Positions 36,001-46,417 of a stretch of 64,000 bases of DNA are shown one piece after another. Where the stretch lies: positions 186,001 to 250,000 of the forward strand of contig JABSSW010000034.1 of assembly GCA_018902385.1 (NCBI GenBank). The letters run 5' to 3'. Origin of the DNA: Physcia stellaris. Lineage: Eukaryota; Ascomycota; Lecanoromycetes; Caliciales; Physciaceae. How positions within the stretch are numbered: the first letter of the stretch is position 1; every line of letters starts with the position of its first letter. Below the pieces are notes generated by a model, which ran no database searches, was not told the origin of the DNA, and saw nothing but the letters and a program-made list of their open reading frames with translations. Position numbers and translations under genes: made by a program.

Positions 36001-38990
36001 TAAACAACATGTAAAAAACATGCAAATGAACAAAAAATAAAATTTCGAAAAAAATTTGTTTATCGACATTACACGATTATTTATTTATGTTATCAAAAAT
36101 TGATTTAATCAAAAAAACATTTATATTATTGAAAAAAAATTTTTTTCGTCGTTTACGATTGTTTTAATCGACATACAAAAAATCACATACAATCAAAATT
36201 TGAAATTGAAAAACATACAATTTCACGAAATGACGAAAATCATAATCAAACAAAATTCGAACAAAATTTCAAACGACGACGACATAATCAATAAAATATA
36301 AAAATGAATAAATGACATTATCGTATCACATTTGCAACGTATATACAACGTCAATTTGAACGAAAATTATTGTTCGAAACATTTTCGAAAATCGATCACG
36401 ATCGCATTACGTAAATTAGACAAAAATATTTATTCGATGACGATTTCGTACAAATCAATAATTTTACTCAATATTATAAACAAGTTTATGAAATTCATAT
36501 TAATCAAACGAATCAATTTTTTGACGAAAAACACGATTTATTGTCACGTACATATTTCGAAATCAAAAAAATCGTGTTTACGAAACACGCATTACATTAC
36601 ATGATGAAACGAATATATTCGACATGAAACAAAAAATTGATAATCGTGATCATGTTTTTCGACGTGATGAACGTTTTCGACAATATAACGCGATTAAAAT
36701 TGTTACACAATTTCAAAATAAAACGTTTAAACGAAAAATTGATACGATATATTAATTTTTTTTTGTTCAATAAAATGACGATATTGAAAACGAACGAATA
36801 CGATATCGAATGATTCGAAATATTTATAAAAATTTCACAAAATTCATTTATGTTATCGATTTTTTTTTTTTTTTACAACGCATTTTTATTGAAAATTTTG
36901 AAAAAAAAAATATTTCAACGAGCGAATTCGTCGACGATGTAAAAATGTTGACGAAAAATCACATTTTCGAAAAATGCAACGATATTATAATCAAAACACA
37001 CGAAAAAATTTGCGTATCGTGAACATTGAAACACGAAATGAAATTTGCATTTTCAAAATATCAATTCATTTATTTCAGTCGAAAAAAAAAAAACGTCATC
37101 GAATCGATATTATTTTTGAATTCAATCAAAAAATTAAAACAAACAAAAAAATGAAATGTTTGAACGTCATAATGAACGAAAAATTCAATTGAAAAACACA
37201 AATTAATCAAAACAAAACGAAAACATTGAAATCAATAAAAACATTACGCAATTTGAACGACATTACATAAAATGTTAAATTTTCGAAAATGAAACAAATG
37301 ATGCAAACGATTTTCGTTTTACAATTTATATACGCATGTTCGATGTGATACACGTCGACGAAAAAAAAAAAAATCACAACAAAAAAATAGCGAAAAAATT
37401 AACGAACGTTCAATATCAAATGAAAAAAATCATAACGAAAATATACAAAACGATTTCGAAAAAACGTTCAATATCGAAATTAATTCAATGTTCATACATT
37501 TACGTTTGAACAAATTCATCAATGCGTTCGCAATGAAATTGATAACAAATTCGACATACGACACGATTATACGCGATCGTTTTATCAAAAAATCGAAAAC
37601 GTCAATTCATTGAAAAAATTAATGAATAAATTCGAAAAAAAAAAAAAACGAACATCAAAACACACGATATAAAAAAAAATTTATTTTTTGTCGCATCGTC
37701 ATGATGAACATCGTCAATTGCACGTATCATAAAAAACAAAAAAAATCGAAAAATATCACAAAATGCAATTAACAACGAATTCGATCAATTACATATACAC
37801 AAACGAAAACGACATTAACGACAAAATGAATGCAACAACGATATTTTCAAAAACGAAATTTATTACAACAAAAACGTATTTGAAACTCATTACGTTATAC
37901 ACGATTTATTTTGTTGAATTATATAACATCGTTTTAACAATGAACATGCGATTGCATTCGTTTTTGAAATTTGCAAAAAAATCGAAATTCGTTATATGCA
38001 TCGACAATCAAACAACAATTTAAACGATACACGATTCAAAAATCAATTTCGATCAATATTTGATGAAATGAATAATTTGATTGATCAACGAATTGCGAAA
38101 CAAATATATCGAAATAAAATTACATTGAATTTCGATTCACATCGATATCGAAAACAACGAACAAACAAACGTTGCGATCAAACAAATCACGAATTAAAAA
38201 TTGAAAAAACGAAAAAAAAAAAATGAACATCGATCACAAAACACAACAAACGAATGTGCAAATATTAAAAAACGCAATCAAAATCGTAATTGATCAATCG
38301 ATTAAACAACAATGAAATCAAAATGAAAAAATTGCAACAAAAAAAAAAAAAAAAATTTGTACAAAATTATATCGAAATTCAATAAAACAATATTGCGATT
38401 ACACGAAAAATTCACAAAAAAATTCAACGTCATAACAATACAATTTCGCACGATCAAAATAAATTTACAAACGTTTTTATATAACAAAAAACAAATCGAA
38501 AATTTTATGTGTTCATGCATGTGTAACAAACAAACGATCAAACACGTGTTTTTCGAATGCAAAAAATTGAAAAAATTTCGCAAAAATTTATGAATTGACG
38601 AAATTAAAAAAACGAAATGAAAAAAAATAAAATTGATAAACGTATTGATCAATTCGATCAATTTAACAAAAACGACAAAATTTATCGAAAAATTCGAATT
38701 CATTGATTATTTACGAGTTTCAATTACAAACGACGAAAAATAAAAATTGCAAAAAAAATGCATTGAATTGAAAATTTTCGTACAAAATGAAAATGAAAAA
38801 AAATCATGAAAATAAAAATATTTGAAATGATTTGTTCGAATCGAAAAACTAAACATCAAAAACAAATTAATTGATATAAAATCAAAAATTTTTAGAAAAT
38901 GATTGATTCGATTGTTTTTAGTCGCATAACGAATTTTTAAAATCGATTTCGAATGTTTAATGAATCAATCAATCAATCAATCAATCATGA
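33095..38990 (+). mobile_element. Tad1-type LINE (non-LTR retrotransposon), heavily mutated
   Basis: About 5.9 kb of extreme AT content still shows the parts of a fungal Tad1-clade LINE in order on the plus strand. An ORF1 zinc knuckle with exact CX2CX4HX4C spacing lies at 34,210-34,251. An APE-type endonuclease start (ILQYNVNNSK...FDILIIQ) is at about 34,890-35,000 and INIHNMYN near 35,190. Reverse-transcriptase pieces (YKSIILLNIINK near 36,445, the FVDD active-site box near 36,925) follow. An RNase H-like piece (CIDNQTTI near 38,000) and a C-terminal zinc motif (CMCNKQTIKHVFFEC near 38,520) come next, then an ATCA-repeat tail. Frames are full of stops, so it is dead. Its hypermutation is of an unusual kind (see findings). 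Short frames here are not genes. Confidence 0.85.
38963..38988 (+). repeat. (AATC)n tail at the 3' end of the LINE
   Basis: About six copies of a 4-bp unit directly after the LINE's last coding traces. Simple-repeat tails are common at 3' ends of Tad1-type LINEs, so this probably marks the element's end. Confidence 0.7.
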
Positions 38991-39050
38991 ACAGAAATGC
39001 AATTTCAAAAGAAAAAGAAACACAATGACAATTTACGAAAGACATGCAAC

Positions 39051-39135
39051 ATTCTTTTCGCATTCAATTAGTGAAATTTAGCGTGTTTATTTCGCGATTT
39101 TCTCTTTTCATTTGCAATCATCATTTATTTCATCA
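39051..39135 (+). repeat. Left terminal inverted repeat (mutated copy)
   Basis: It aligns with the reverse complement of 41,116-41,200. Identical blocks are CATnCAATTAGTGAAATTTAGCG, CGCGAT and CAATCATCATT. Most differences are T here against C in the other copy. Confidence 0.85.
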
Positions 39136-41115
39136 ATAATACGTCTATTTTGATCATTGCGACGTTGTTTGAATCGTCTGAATCGAGTCTATTTTATCAT
39201 ATAAACAACATGTCATTTGCTGAGTCAACATTTGAGCTAGTCATCGTGCAAAAAAAAAAAAAGAAGACACGCGTCGATGCAAACGTTTTCATTTCGAAAT
39301 CGAAAAAACGATCTTTCACTGTATTGAAACAGCAAAAAGTCATTCAGACGTTTGAACTTGATTATACATTTTCTATTACATCTATCTATCGATCATTTCA
39401 ATTGAATCACGTTTGTATGACGTCTTGAAAATTCGTTCAGTTGTTTTTGTTTCTTTTGCAGTCGATATTCGACTTATTGTTTCATCACATCAATCAAACG
39501 ATTTATATCAAAAAAATCAACTGAAATGCATTCATTATGATGAAATTACGTCAATGAATTGTTATACGCATTTTCATGATTCAGCATTTTGCAAAAAATT
39601 CAACAATTCAATCATTTTGATTTCAAAAAAATGTCAACAATTTATCATTCAATCGCGATCGATATCAAATCATTGAACGTCATTTGAACGTTGAATTTAA
39701 TCAACAAATGTCATACAACAATGCATCATGATTTTGAAAAATCGAAAACGCTTTGAACGTTTTCAAATTTCAATTATATTCGTTTACTCGTTTTGAAAAT
39801 CATTTTGCAATTGACGAGTTCGCAATCGAATTTCACGATCGTATGAATAACAAATTTCGTCTATCACACAAATCAACGAATGAAAATTTCGTTTTATACG
39901 TTTTGATCAATGATAAAAACATTTTACACGATTTCATGATGTGAAAATCTCGCGATGATTTCGAATATCACAAAAACGATATCACGATCGATATATTTTC
40001 AAAAACGACTCGAAAACGTAAAAAGAACATTACTGAAATCACTGCTATGAAAATTAATTTCTCATTTACGAAAGAAGCAATATATACTTTTTGCGAACGA
40101 ATTATACGCAATTTACGTCATCATCATTTCGTTTGTTTCATCGATAATTTTTTCACGAATTCTCATTTCGTCAAAGCTTTTTGATTTTCAATGTTGATAT
40201 TTGTGACATCGTACGAGAGGCAATGCAATGAATATATCACAAAAATTGAAAAAAAATAGCTGTTGCAAAGAAGTCACAATTGGATTTAAAACAATGAATA
40301 TATCGAATTGTGAATGAATTGATCAATTGTTTCGTGTGAAAAAATTTCGAACGAGATCACGTGATTTCATTTGCTATTATTGCATATATTTCACAAGCAA
40401 ACGAGCAAACATCACGAAAAATTCGATTCACGATCGATATGTTTTTCGTGACGATTTCAATAGAGTCGTCGTCAAACAATTCATTATTGCAGTGCAATAC
40501 AATTTTCATATGAATCATGTGAATCGTGCAAATCAATTTCGAAATGAATTAACGATATCACGATTTGAACAATTCAAATGAACGAAACGAATGATCGAAT
40601 ACATGATGAATTCGATCAATACGAATGCATACATCGTTTGAAATCATCATCAATCACAGACGAATTTTGATCATCGAAATCGACGTGTATTTATTCAGAA
40701 ATTGATTGATGAACTTTTACGAAACTCAAATATCATACATCGATCGTCAAAGTGTCAAATCGACGTATTGTAAATGAAGTGATTGTTCGATCAATTTTCA
40801 CACGAAATCTCGAAAACGTCAAGCATTCAATTTCAGAAATGTCAATATACAACATCGTTCGAGTCGTAAAACGTTTGATTATTGTATGACATGTAAAGTG
40901 AATTTATGCGTGTCATCTGAATGCTTCAAGATTTATCATGACTCGAAGAAATGATCATACGAATGCTTTGATCAATAGAGAGATCTGAAGACGTTTCGAG
41001 ACACTTGAGAATGATTTAGTGATTTCAAACGAACTCGAATGTAATCATATTTCAATTATTGAATGTTTATATACTATCGAATTTCTTCACTGAATTATAC
41101 ACATATACACGTAAA

Positions 41116-41200
41116 TTTGGTGAAGTAATGATGATTGAAGTGAGGGAAAAAAGATCGCGTGAAAACACGCTAAATTTCACTAATTGGATGCGGAGGAGAT
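41116..41200 (-). repeat. Right terminal inverted repeat (little-mutated copy)
   Basis: Inverted partner of 39,051-39,135. It still has CTCCTCCG, CATCC and CCCTCACTT where the left copy has CTTTTCG, CATTC and TTTTCATTT. Confidence 0.85.
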
Positions 41201-41412
41201 ATACTGGTGCTATTATTGACAGCAGAGCTAAATGGCATAGCAATCAGATAACGAAGGACCCTGTCTAGAAAGAGACTATCGTAAATTATCATCACAGTAG
41301 CCTTCTCTCCCTACCGGGCTAATAACATTCCAAGAGATGATGTTGCCTTTGCGGTCCGCCACTTCCAGAGATGTCACTCCAGTGGAGCAAAAGCAGGTAT
41401 GTCTGTCCAGCT

Positions 41413-42311
41413 CTACGCTGGTACAACGGCAACATTGTCGAGTCTGACAACAGCCCCTTGTTTGCCAATCAAGAACTCAAACCTCACATTCGTCGTCGCA
41501 CCCGTTGCTTGGAAAGGTACAGTCGACTGTGCATATTGCCCCACAGCAGACTGTCCGCGATCACATGCGTCAAAAGTCTCTCCCTGACTACTTTGGGGCC
41601 CGCCTATCCTCGAACCTAGAAATCCTACTTCGTAGCAGGGACCCGTGAAGTCAAAGCGGACACTATAAATTAGGTTATACTGTGCGCCTGCGGTCAACCC
41701 AGTGACATCCTGGGTCACGAATGCAGGATTCCCGTTACTGTCTGGATCCTGAGGCCCGATCTGATCGAATTCGTACGCAGTAGCAGAGCCGCCGGCACCA
41801 GGCGAGCTCAATTTGTGCGCGGTGTTAACCACGTCGCCAGCTGTCCATGGTGCAAGACCGCACTCGAAGCCGCCATTCTTGACCAGATTGCCAGCGGGGC
41901 CGACTGGGGCGCAAGAGGGTGTCGGTGTAGGCTTACATGAACAGGCTGACGAGTAGCGCGAGGGGGATGTGCCGCAGCCGTTGGTAGCACGCGTTGGGAA
42001 ACCGGTCGTTGCTGTGTTTACCGTGGTGGTGTAGGTTGAGCAAAAGGCTAGAGCTGAAGAAACTGCGCTGGGTGTTCCGGTTGGGAAGAGGGCACGGAGG
42101 CAGCTGCAGGTACCTGTCAGATATGTTGATGGAAATGTTTGTATCCCGCGGTACGGATAGACAGATGAAACACGACAACAGGGGGCAGCCAAAAAGGAGT
42201 TAAGACATACTTGTCTGCGTTGCAACCAGCCGCCGCGGCTATAGCAGCGTTCACAACAGCGCTGTTGAAGAGGAGACCAACTGCGAGGCCGAGTTCAGTT
42301 GAGAGCTTCAT
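41413..42311 (-). CDS. Secreted protein with a CBM4/9-like (galactose-binding-like) domain
   Basis: Two exons, 42,311-42,211 and 42,103-41,413, with a 107-nt intron (GTATGT...CTGCAG) join in frame as GCNADNCLRALF, the usual start of this fungal family, giving 263 aa. Residues 1-22 or so are a signal peptide (MKLSTELGLAVGLLFNSAVVNA). The N-terminal Cys domain continues AFCSTYTTTV to YSSACSCKPTPTPSC, then a short Pro/Thr linker. The C-terminal beta-sandwich begins NLVKNGGFECGLAPWTAG, a typical CBM_4_9-type opening, and ends VRFEFLIGK...VRLDNVAVVPA. It probably binds carbohydrate at the surface; no catalytic domain is present. A clear TATA box lies about 120 nt upstream. It is the first intact gene after the AT island, only ~210 bp from the transposon end. 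Confidence 0.8.
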
Positions 42312-42430
42312 TTCGGTGGGAGAAAGGGTTGGAATTTGAAAAAAATCGACGCTGAACAGGTGCTTCAAGAGACTCGTACAACTCTAAAGGATAAAGAGTT
42401 TATGAACATGTTCAAAGTGGAGAGCGACAC

Positions 42431-42440
42431 CTTTATATAG
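42431..42440 (-). promoter_or_regulatory. TATA box of the CBM-like gene
   Basis: On the minus strand the sequence reads ACTATATAAA followed by GG, 120-130 nt before the start codon at 42,311. A canonical TATAAA in a sensible position. Confidence 0.6.
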
Positions 42441-42712
42441 TCTTTCTACCGGAACCCAACTTCCAGCAAAGCGACGCAGCATTCCTGCCGTGGCTTAAAG
42501 TCAGGCCATCAGGCCGTACCATGGTGCCATAACTTTCCACGTGTTGCGGTGTCAAAACTCAATTTTGTGTCGGATCTGCTTTCTCTCTGAAAGATCATGT
42601 TGAGTCCTGTCAAAGTCTGGGGAAAAGAAGCGAAGAATTTCCCGATACAGACCGGCGGTGCAAGCCACACCTATTGCCAAGCCAATAGTTTTCGTTTAGT
42701 TCGCAACCATCA

Positions 42713-43383
42713 ATGCTTCCACGGAGCCGCATTGGCCGTGAGGCCATGATTCCGGATGCTTGGCCATTCGGATGTCTATGTTACCTCGTATTCGATCGAC
42801 GTTTTGTAGGGGAGGGTGAGAGCATACTTCCTGGACAGGCGAGACAGGGCGCTGCCGTACGCTCTCATACACGTGGGATCCAGCAGAAGGGATTTTTCTT
42901 CGGCACGATTAGATCAAAGGGAATGGCTTGTCCACGGAAGAGGACGCTCGCTGCCAATCAACCTTGGCCTGGCGCTCGCTACTGTACCCGAAAGGGATCC
43001 AAGTGCCTCTTATGGATAGATGCCTTGTGCATTGACCAGCTAGTCGAAAAGGTGCGCCATGAGCAGGTGGTCATACTGAATAAGGTATTTTCAGGTGCCA
43101 CCGCCGTTGATGTACGACCCGAGAAAGCATATCCAGACACAAAAAAGATCGATTGCATTTATGGGACCTTATTAGCCAACAAGACCAGACACAAAGTTTG
43201 CTTACACGCCCAGATTGGAGCAATGGAGAGCGTCTGATGCCACTGTCTAATTGGGAGACTCTCGTACAGGTCCTTCCTAGACGACGGTCTCACCGCCTCC
43301 GGACATTGCAAGAGTTCGCCCTGGCTGAAAAGGCAAACCTACTTTATGGAAACGTAATGATAGACATAGTGACTCATTTGTAG
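42713..43383 (+). pseudogene. HET-domain (heterokaryon incompatibility) gene remnant
   Basis: Plus-strand frames keep two hallmark pieces of the HET domain: LLWIDALCIDQ...HEQVVILNKVFSGATAV (about 43,008-43,110) and LRTLQEFALAEKANLLYGN (about 43,295-43,350). These match the conserved LWIDALCINQ and R-WTLQE-A words of fungal HET proteins, which act in self/non-self recognition. No single frame spans the domain and no start or C-terminal partner domain is seen, so this is a decayed copy. It lies in the gene-poor stretch right after the AT island. Confidence 0.7.
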
Positions 43384-45837
43384 GTTGCGCACTTTCTATC
43401 GGATCATCAATACCGTATGTCACTATCTTACTGTAACGAGAGAATGACCATCATCCCACCAATTCTACCAATGTAGTCATTCCAACCAGCCATTTAAGGG
43501 CGCGAGATACTCGAATTCGAATTCTCCAGATGCTTCTCGGATCTACAAAAATCACTACAAATCGATTACGAGACTCTGTTGGTTTGATGTACTGGCGGAG
43601 TATGGCAAAGATCGCGACAGACACCCGTGATTACGTCTTTGGGCATTGCTGGGGTCGCGAATGCTTTTGCGAACAAAACGAGATTCCATTGTAAGCCTCT
43701 AGAGATCATTTGAATTATACGGTGGCGACTACGATGATTCCTCTCGTCCATCTGGTTCATCGCGAGCTCATCAGCGATTGCCAGACTCCAGCTTTCTCCG
43801 CGGCATCGGTCTTGACAGCAGTGGAAGAGGATGAGACGTTTAGGCTGCTGCTGAAACCGGATGGCCGTTTATCCTCGAGCGACATCCGTGCCAGGAGGTA
43901 GTGCATCACAAGGATGGAGAAGCTATGACGTCTATTACATATCAGTTCAAAGGGTGCCTTTCGTGAATAGCATTATGCGTTGGGAGCTTTCCGGTAGCCG
44001 TGAGCCGATAGTGCAACCCATCGTTCTCGAATGAGAATAAACACGATCAAGATCTCTTGAGAGCATTCCGGACCAGCAGAACGCGATCTTGAATGGGGCG
44101 ACAGTGTTCCAAATCTCAGGTTTCGCTTACAATATTGGAAAATTGGAACAGAAGGGTCGAAGAGCTATGATACCAAAGATCACAAAAAGTTTCATGTTTG
44201 CTATGTAGACATGCGCAAGTTCCCAAGCCACAGTGCAATACTACGTACCTTCAAAATTTAGTAAGGGTCACGCTACCTGAGTAGATTTACGGACGGGGAT
44301 CGCATTCTTAACCTTTCCGGTCTGGAATCGAAGTCTCACAATTGCTCGGCATTGCCATCGCTCGAAATAACATCGGTCGCGGTTTCTATTCATCGATGCT
44401 TACCACTCGTCTTCGAATGACATCATCGCGCTCCTGGAGGAATTCTGTGGCGTACAGGTCGCCGAAAGCAACATCCATACTGTAATACCCTATCTGGGAT
44501 CTTACCTGACTGGATACGATGCTCCTATACGGAGCTATAAGGCCCAGGTCCTAGACAACCAGGACGTCCTCATGGTGTTGGCCTCTTCGAAGATATATGG
44601 AACCTTTCAAACGGGAATCTGATACTATTTCTAGGCATCTGCTTAGGATCTCAAACTCTTGCTTACCATGACGGCTTTTTGATGAAACGCTTTTCGCAAT
44701 CCCGGTACGGTGTCGATACCTGCGCTGTAAACTGTGATTGTCCGATATCTGAGGGGCCTTCGAAGACAGAGACAGTTCAATACTACTCCTCCACGTCAGC
44801 TTGAGACTGAAGAAAAATGCAGGAAATTTTTAGGAAGTCATAGCGCTAGCGAGGTGGTGCCTAGGCACAAACTAGATGATTCTCATACACGAATCCTGCT
44901 TTAACACTATCCGAGACTAAACCACCGCCTTCCAAAATATAAGCTTTCAGCAGAGATTTTACCCTGAAGATGAAGGACAATATGACTCTAACTTATGGGA
45001 ACCCTCCGAAGGCCGCTCTGAGCTCGAGCCTCTAGCATAGGAATCTCAATCCGGCGATGTTGACTCCGACCGGCAATGAAGCAGTAACCCGTCGGCGATG
45101 CTAATGGCAGTCAATCATGTGCGCAAGCCACTATATGCATATCAATTCCACCCGAAATCGAAACCCTCTGAGCCGCTGGCGCACTATATTGTTATCAACT
45201 GGTGGCCTGCATCAGTCGCATGGCTTAGCACTAATCCCCACTCGCACGTTGATACTGCATATGAAAAGGGACATGATCGATGCATCAAACTCCTGTAAGA
45301 CAGCGATGATGGCGATTATCCCTCTCCAGACACCTCATCCTGCTCTCTGACTCCGATGGGATCCCAGGGTTCGGCAAGCCAGTCTTCCGCAACTTGAAAA
45401 AGATCAAAGACTTCAACGAGCCTAGCTTCAGCAAGTCTGCGCGCTGAAAACATGGCCTTCCCATCTATGTACAGCATTAGACCTTCCTTCCGAAGGATGA
45501 ATTCATAATTGTGACCTCTGAGATAGGAGAGCTTCCTCAGCTCGGAGAGCCCAGTAAAATCGGATTGATTTTTTAAATACCAAGAAATTCAGGTATTTAT
45601 TTGGCATGGCTTGGCGATGTCTATGTCAAGGGAATATTCAGGGGACAATCAGTCTTGACAAATACAACAACAACATCTTCTTGTTCATCAAAGCTTTAAC
45701 GTCGGATTTTCCGTGGAGGCTTGATGGGTTGTATCAGCTACGAGACTTGTATAGGAACCCGGGGGGTAGCTGTCGTACGAGTACCAGCGTCTTAAGTCAC
45801 CATCACCTACTTTGCGTCCATTGAACCTAATATTCTT
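43384..45837. other. Gene-poor stretch, probably decayed coding DNA
   Basis: About 2.5 kb with no intact gene. Base composition is normal, and scattered frames of 60-77 codons show no family motif I can name. It lies between two gene remnants (HET and O-methyltransferase) and is probably decayed coding sequence. Confidence 0.4.
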
Positions 45838-46370
45838 ATGGACTATAATAATCATATGGTCTATATTCAAAGCTTACAAAATGAGCAAATTGGAGGTGAA
45901 GCACACCAGTGGCTGGAGAGGGCACAGGGGCCGACAAGTTTCCCATACAGAGCCGAACTGTTGGATGGTGCTTTTCAAACAGGACAAGGTGTTGAACAGA
46001 ATGTCCGCCTAGTTGACATCGGTAGAGGCAAAGGGCAGAATGTTGCCTTATTTCGCGAGATATCCCCGCGCACACATGGACGACTGATATTGCGAGACCT
46101 GCTTGAAATGCTGGCAGACGCTGAACGGTCGATCAATGGCATTGAAATGGTCGAGCAAGATATGTTCAATAAACAAGCCATGTGCGAGAATCTGGCCCAT
46201 AACAACGGGGGCCCATAACAACGGGGTCCTTTTTCAGGTTACGCTCCTGCAAATAGACGCTCGAGTTTCTTACTTTCACTGCATCTTCACAACCTGTCGC
46301 AAGATCCTTCTTAATACGGTTTCCACAATAAAGCTAAGATATCCAAGGAAAATCTCCGCCTAAGTCATAC
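45838..46370 (+). pseudogene. Fungal O-methyltransferase fragment
   Basis: The frame at 45,838-46,218 carries the SAM-binding motif of class I-like O-methyltransferases (RLVDIGRGKGQNVALFRE, compare VDVGGGxG), followed by GRLILRDLLEML and IEMVEQDMFNKQ (compare GRLILQDLP and HDFFxxQP). The expected next piece, YYFHCIFHD-like, appears as YFHCIFTTC at about 46,267-46,295 in another frame. The N-terminal dimerisation part and the catalytic His region are absent. A 16-bp tandem duplication (46,195-46,226) falls where the frames diverge and is the likely cause of the break. A remnant, not a working enzyme. Confidence 0.75.
46195..46226 (+). repeat. 16-bp perfect tandem duplication
   Basis: GCCCATAACAACGGGG occurs twice head to tail inside the O-methyltransferase remnant. 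Sixteen is not a multiple of three, so it shifts the frame. Confidence 0.9.
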
Positions 46371-46417
46371 TACCTTATAAAAGGTGCGCTTGGTCGCAAG
46401 TAGCCCTGGACATCGTC

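Larger units (their letters stand above)
39051..41200 (+). mobile_element. piggyBac-like DNA transposon, decayed
   Basis: A 2.15-kb unit bounded by ~85-bp inverted repeats (39,051-39,135 and 41,116-41,200). Plus-strand frames between about 39,190 and 40,620 keep the word order of a DDE_Tnp_1_7 (piggyBac-type) transposase: HFAIDEFAIEFHDR with a following K-S/P block (first acidic residue region, about 39,800-39,870), FVCFIDNFFTNSHFVKAF (about 40,125-40,180) and YNFHMNHVNRANQFRNE (about 40,500-40,550), matching YNxxMGGVDxADQxR. The frames are interrupted and the gene is dead. The left and central parts are AT-rich and hypermutated; the last ~130 bp are not. No TTAA target duplication is evident at the edges, so the exact family or the ends remain slightly uncertain. 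Confidence 0.75.

Noticed and set aside
33110-38930. Classical CpA-directed RIP as the explanation
   Set aside because: CpA and TpG are abundant and TpA is not enriched by eye; the missing dinucleotides are CC, CT, AG and GG.
33397-40581. Many short open frames in the AT island as genes
   Set aside because: They are Lys/Asn/Ile-rich, overlap freely and fall inside recognisable LINE or piggyBac-like transposase order.
33095-41050. Mitochondrial DNA insertion
   Set aside because: High A content alone suggested it, but LINE zinc-knuckle, endonuclease and reverse-transcriptase words and transposon inverted repeats are present, and no mitochondrial gene is seen.
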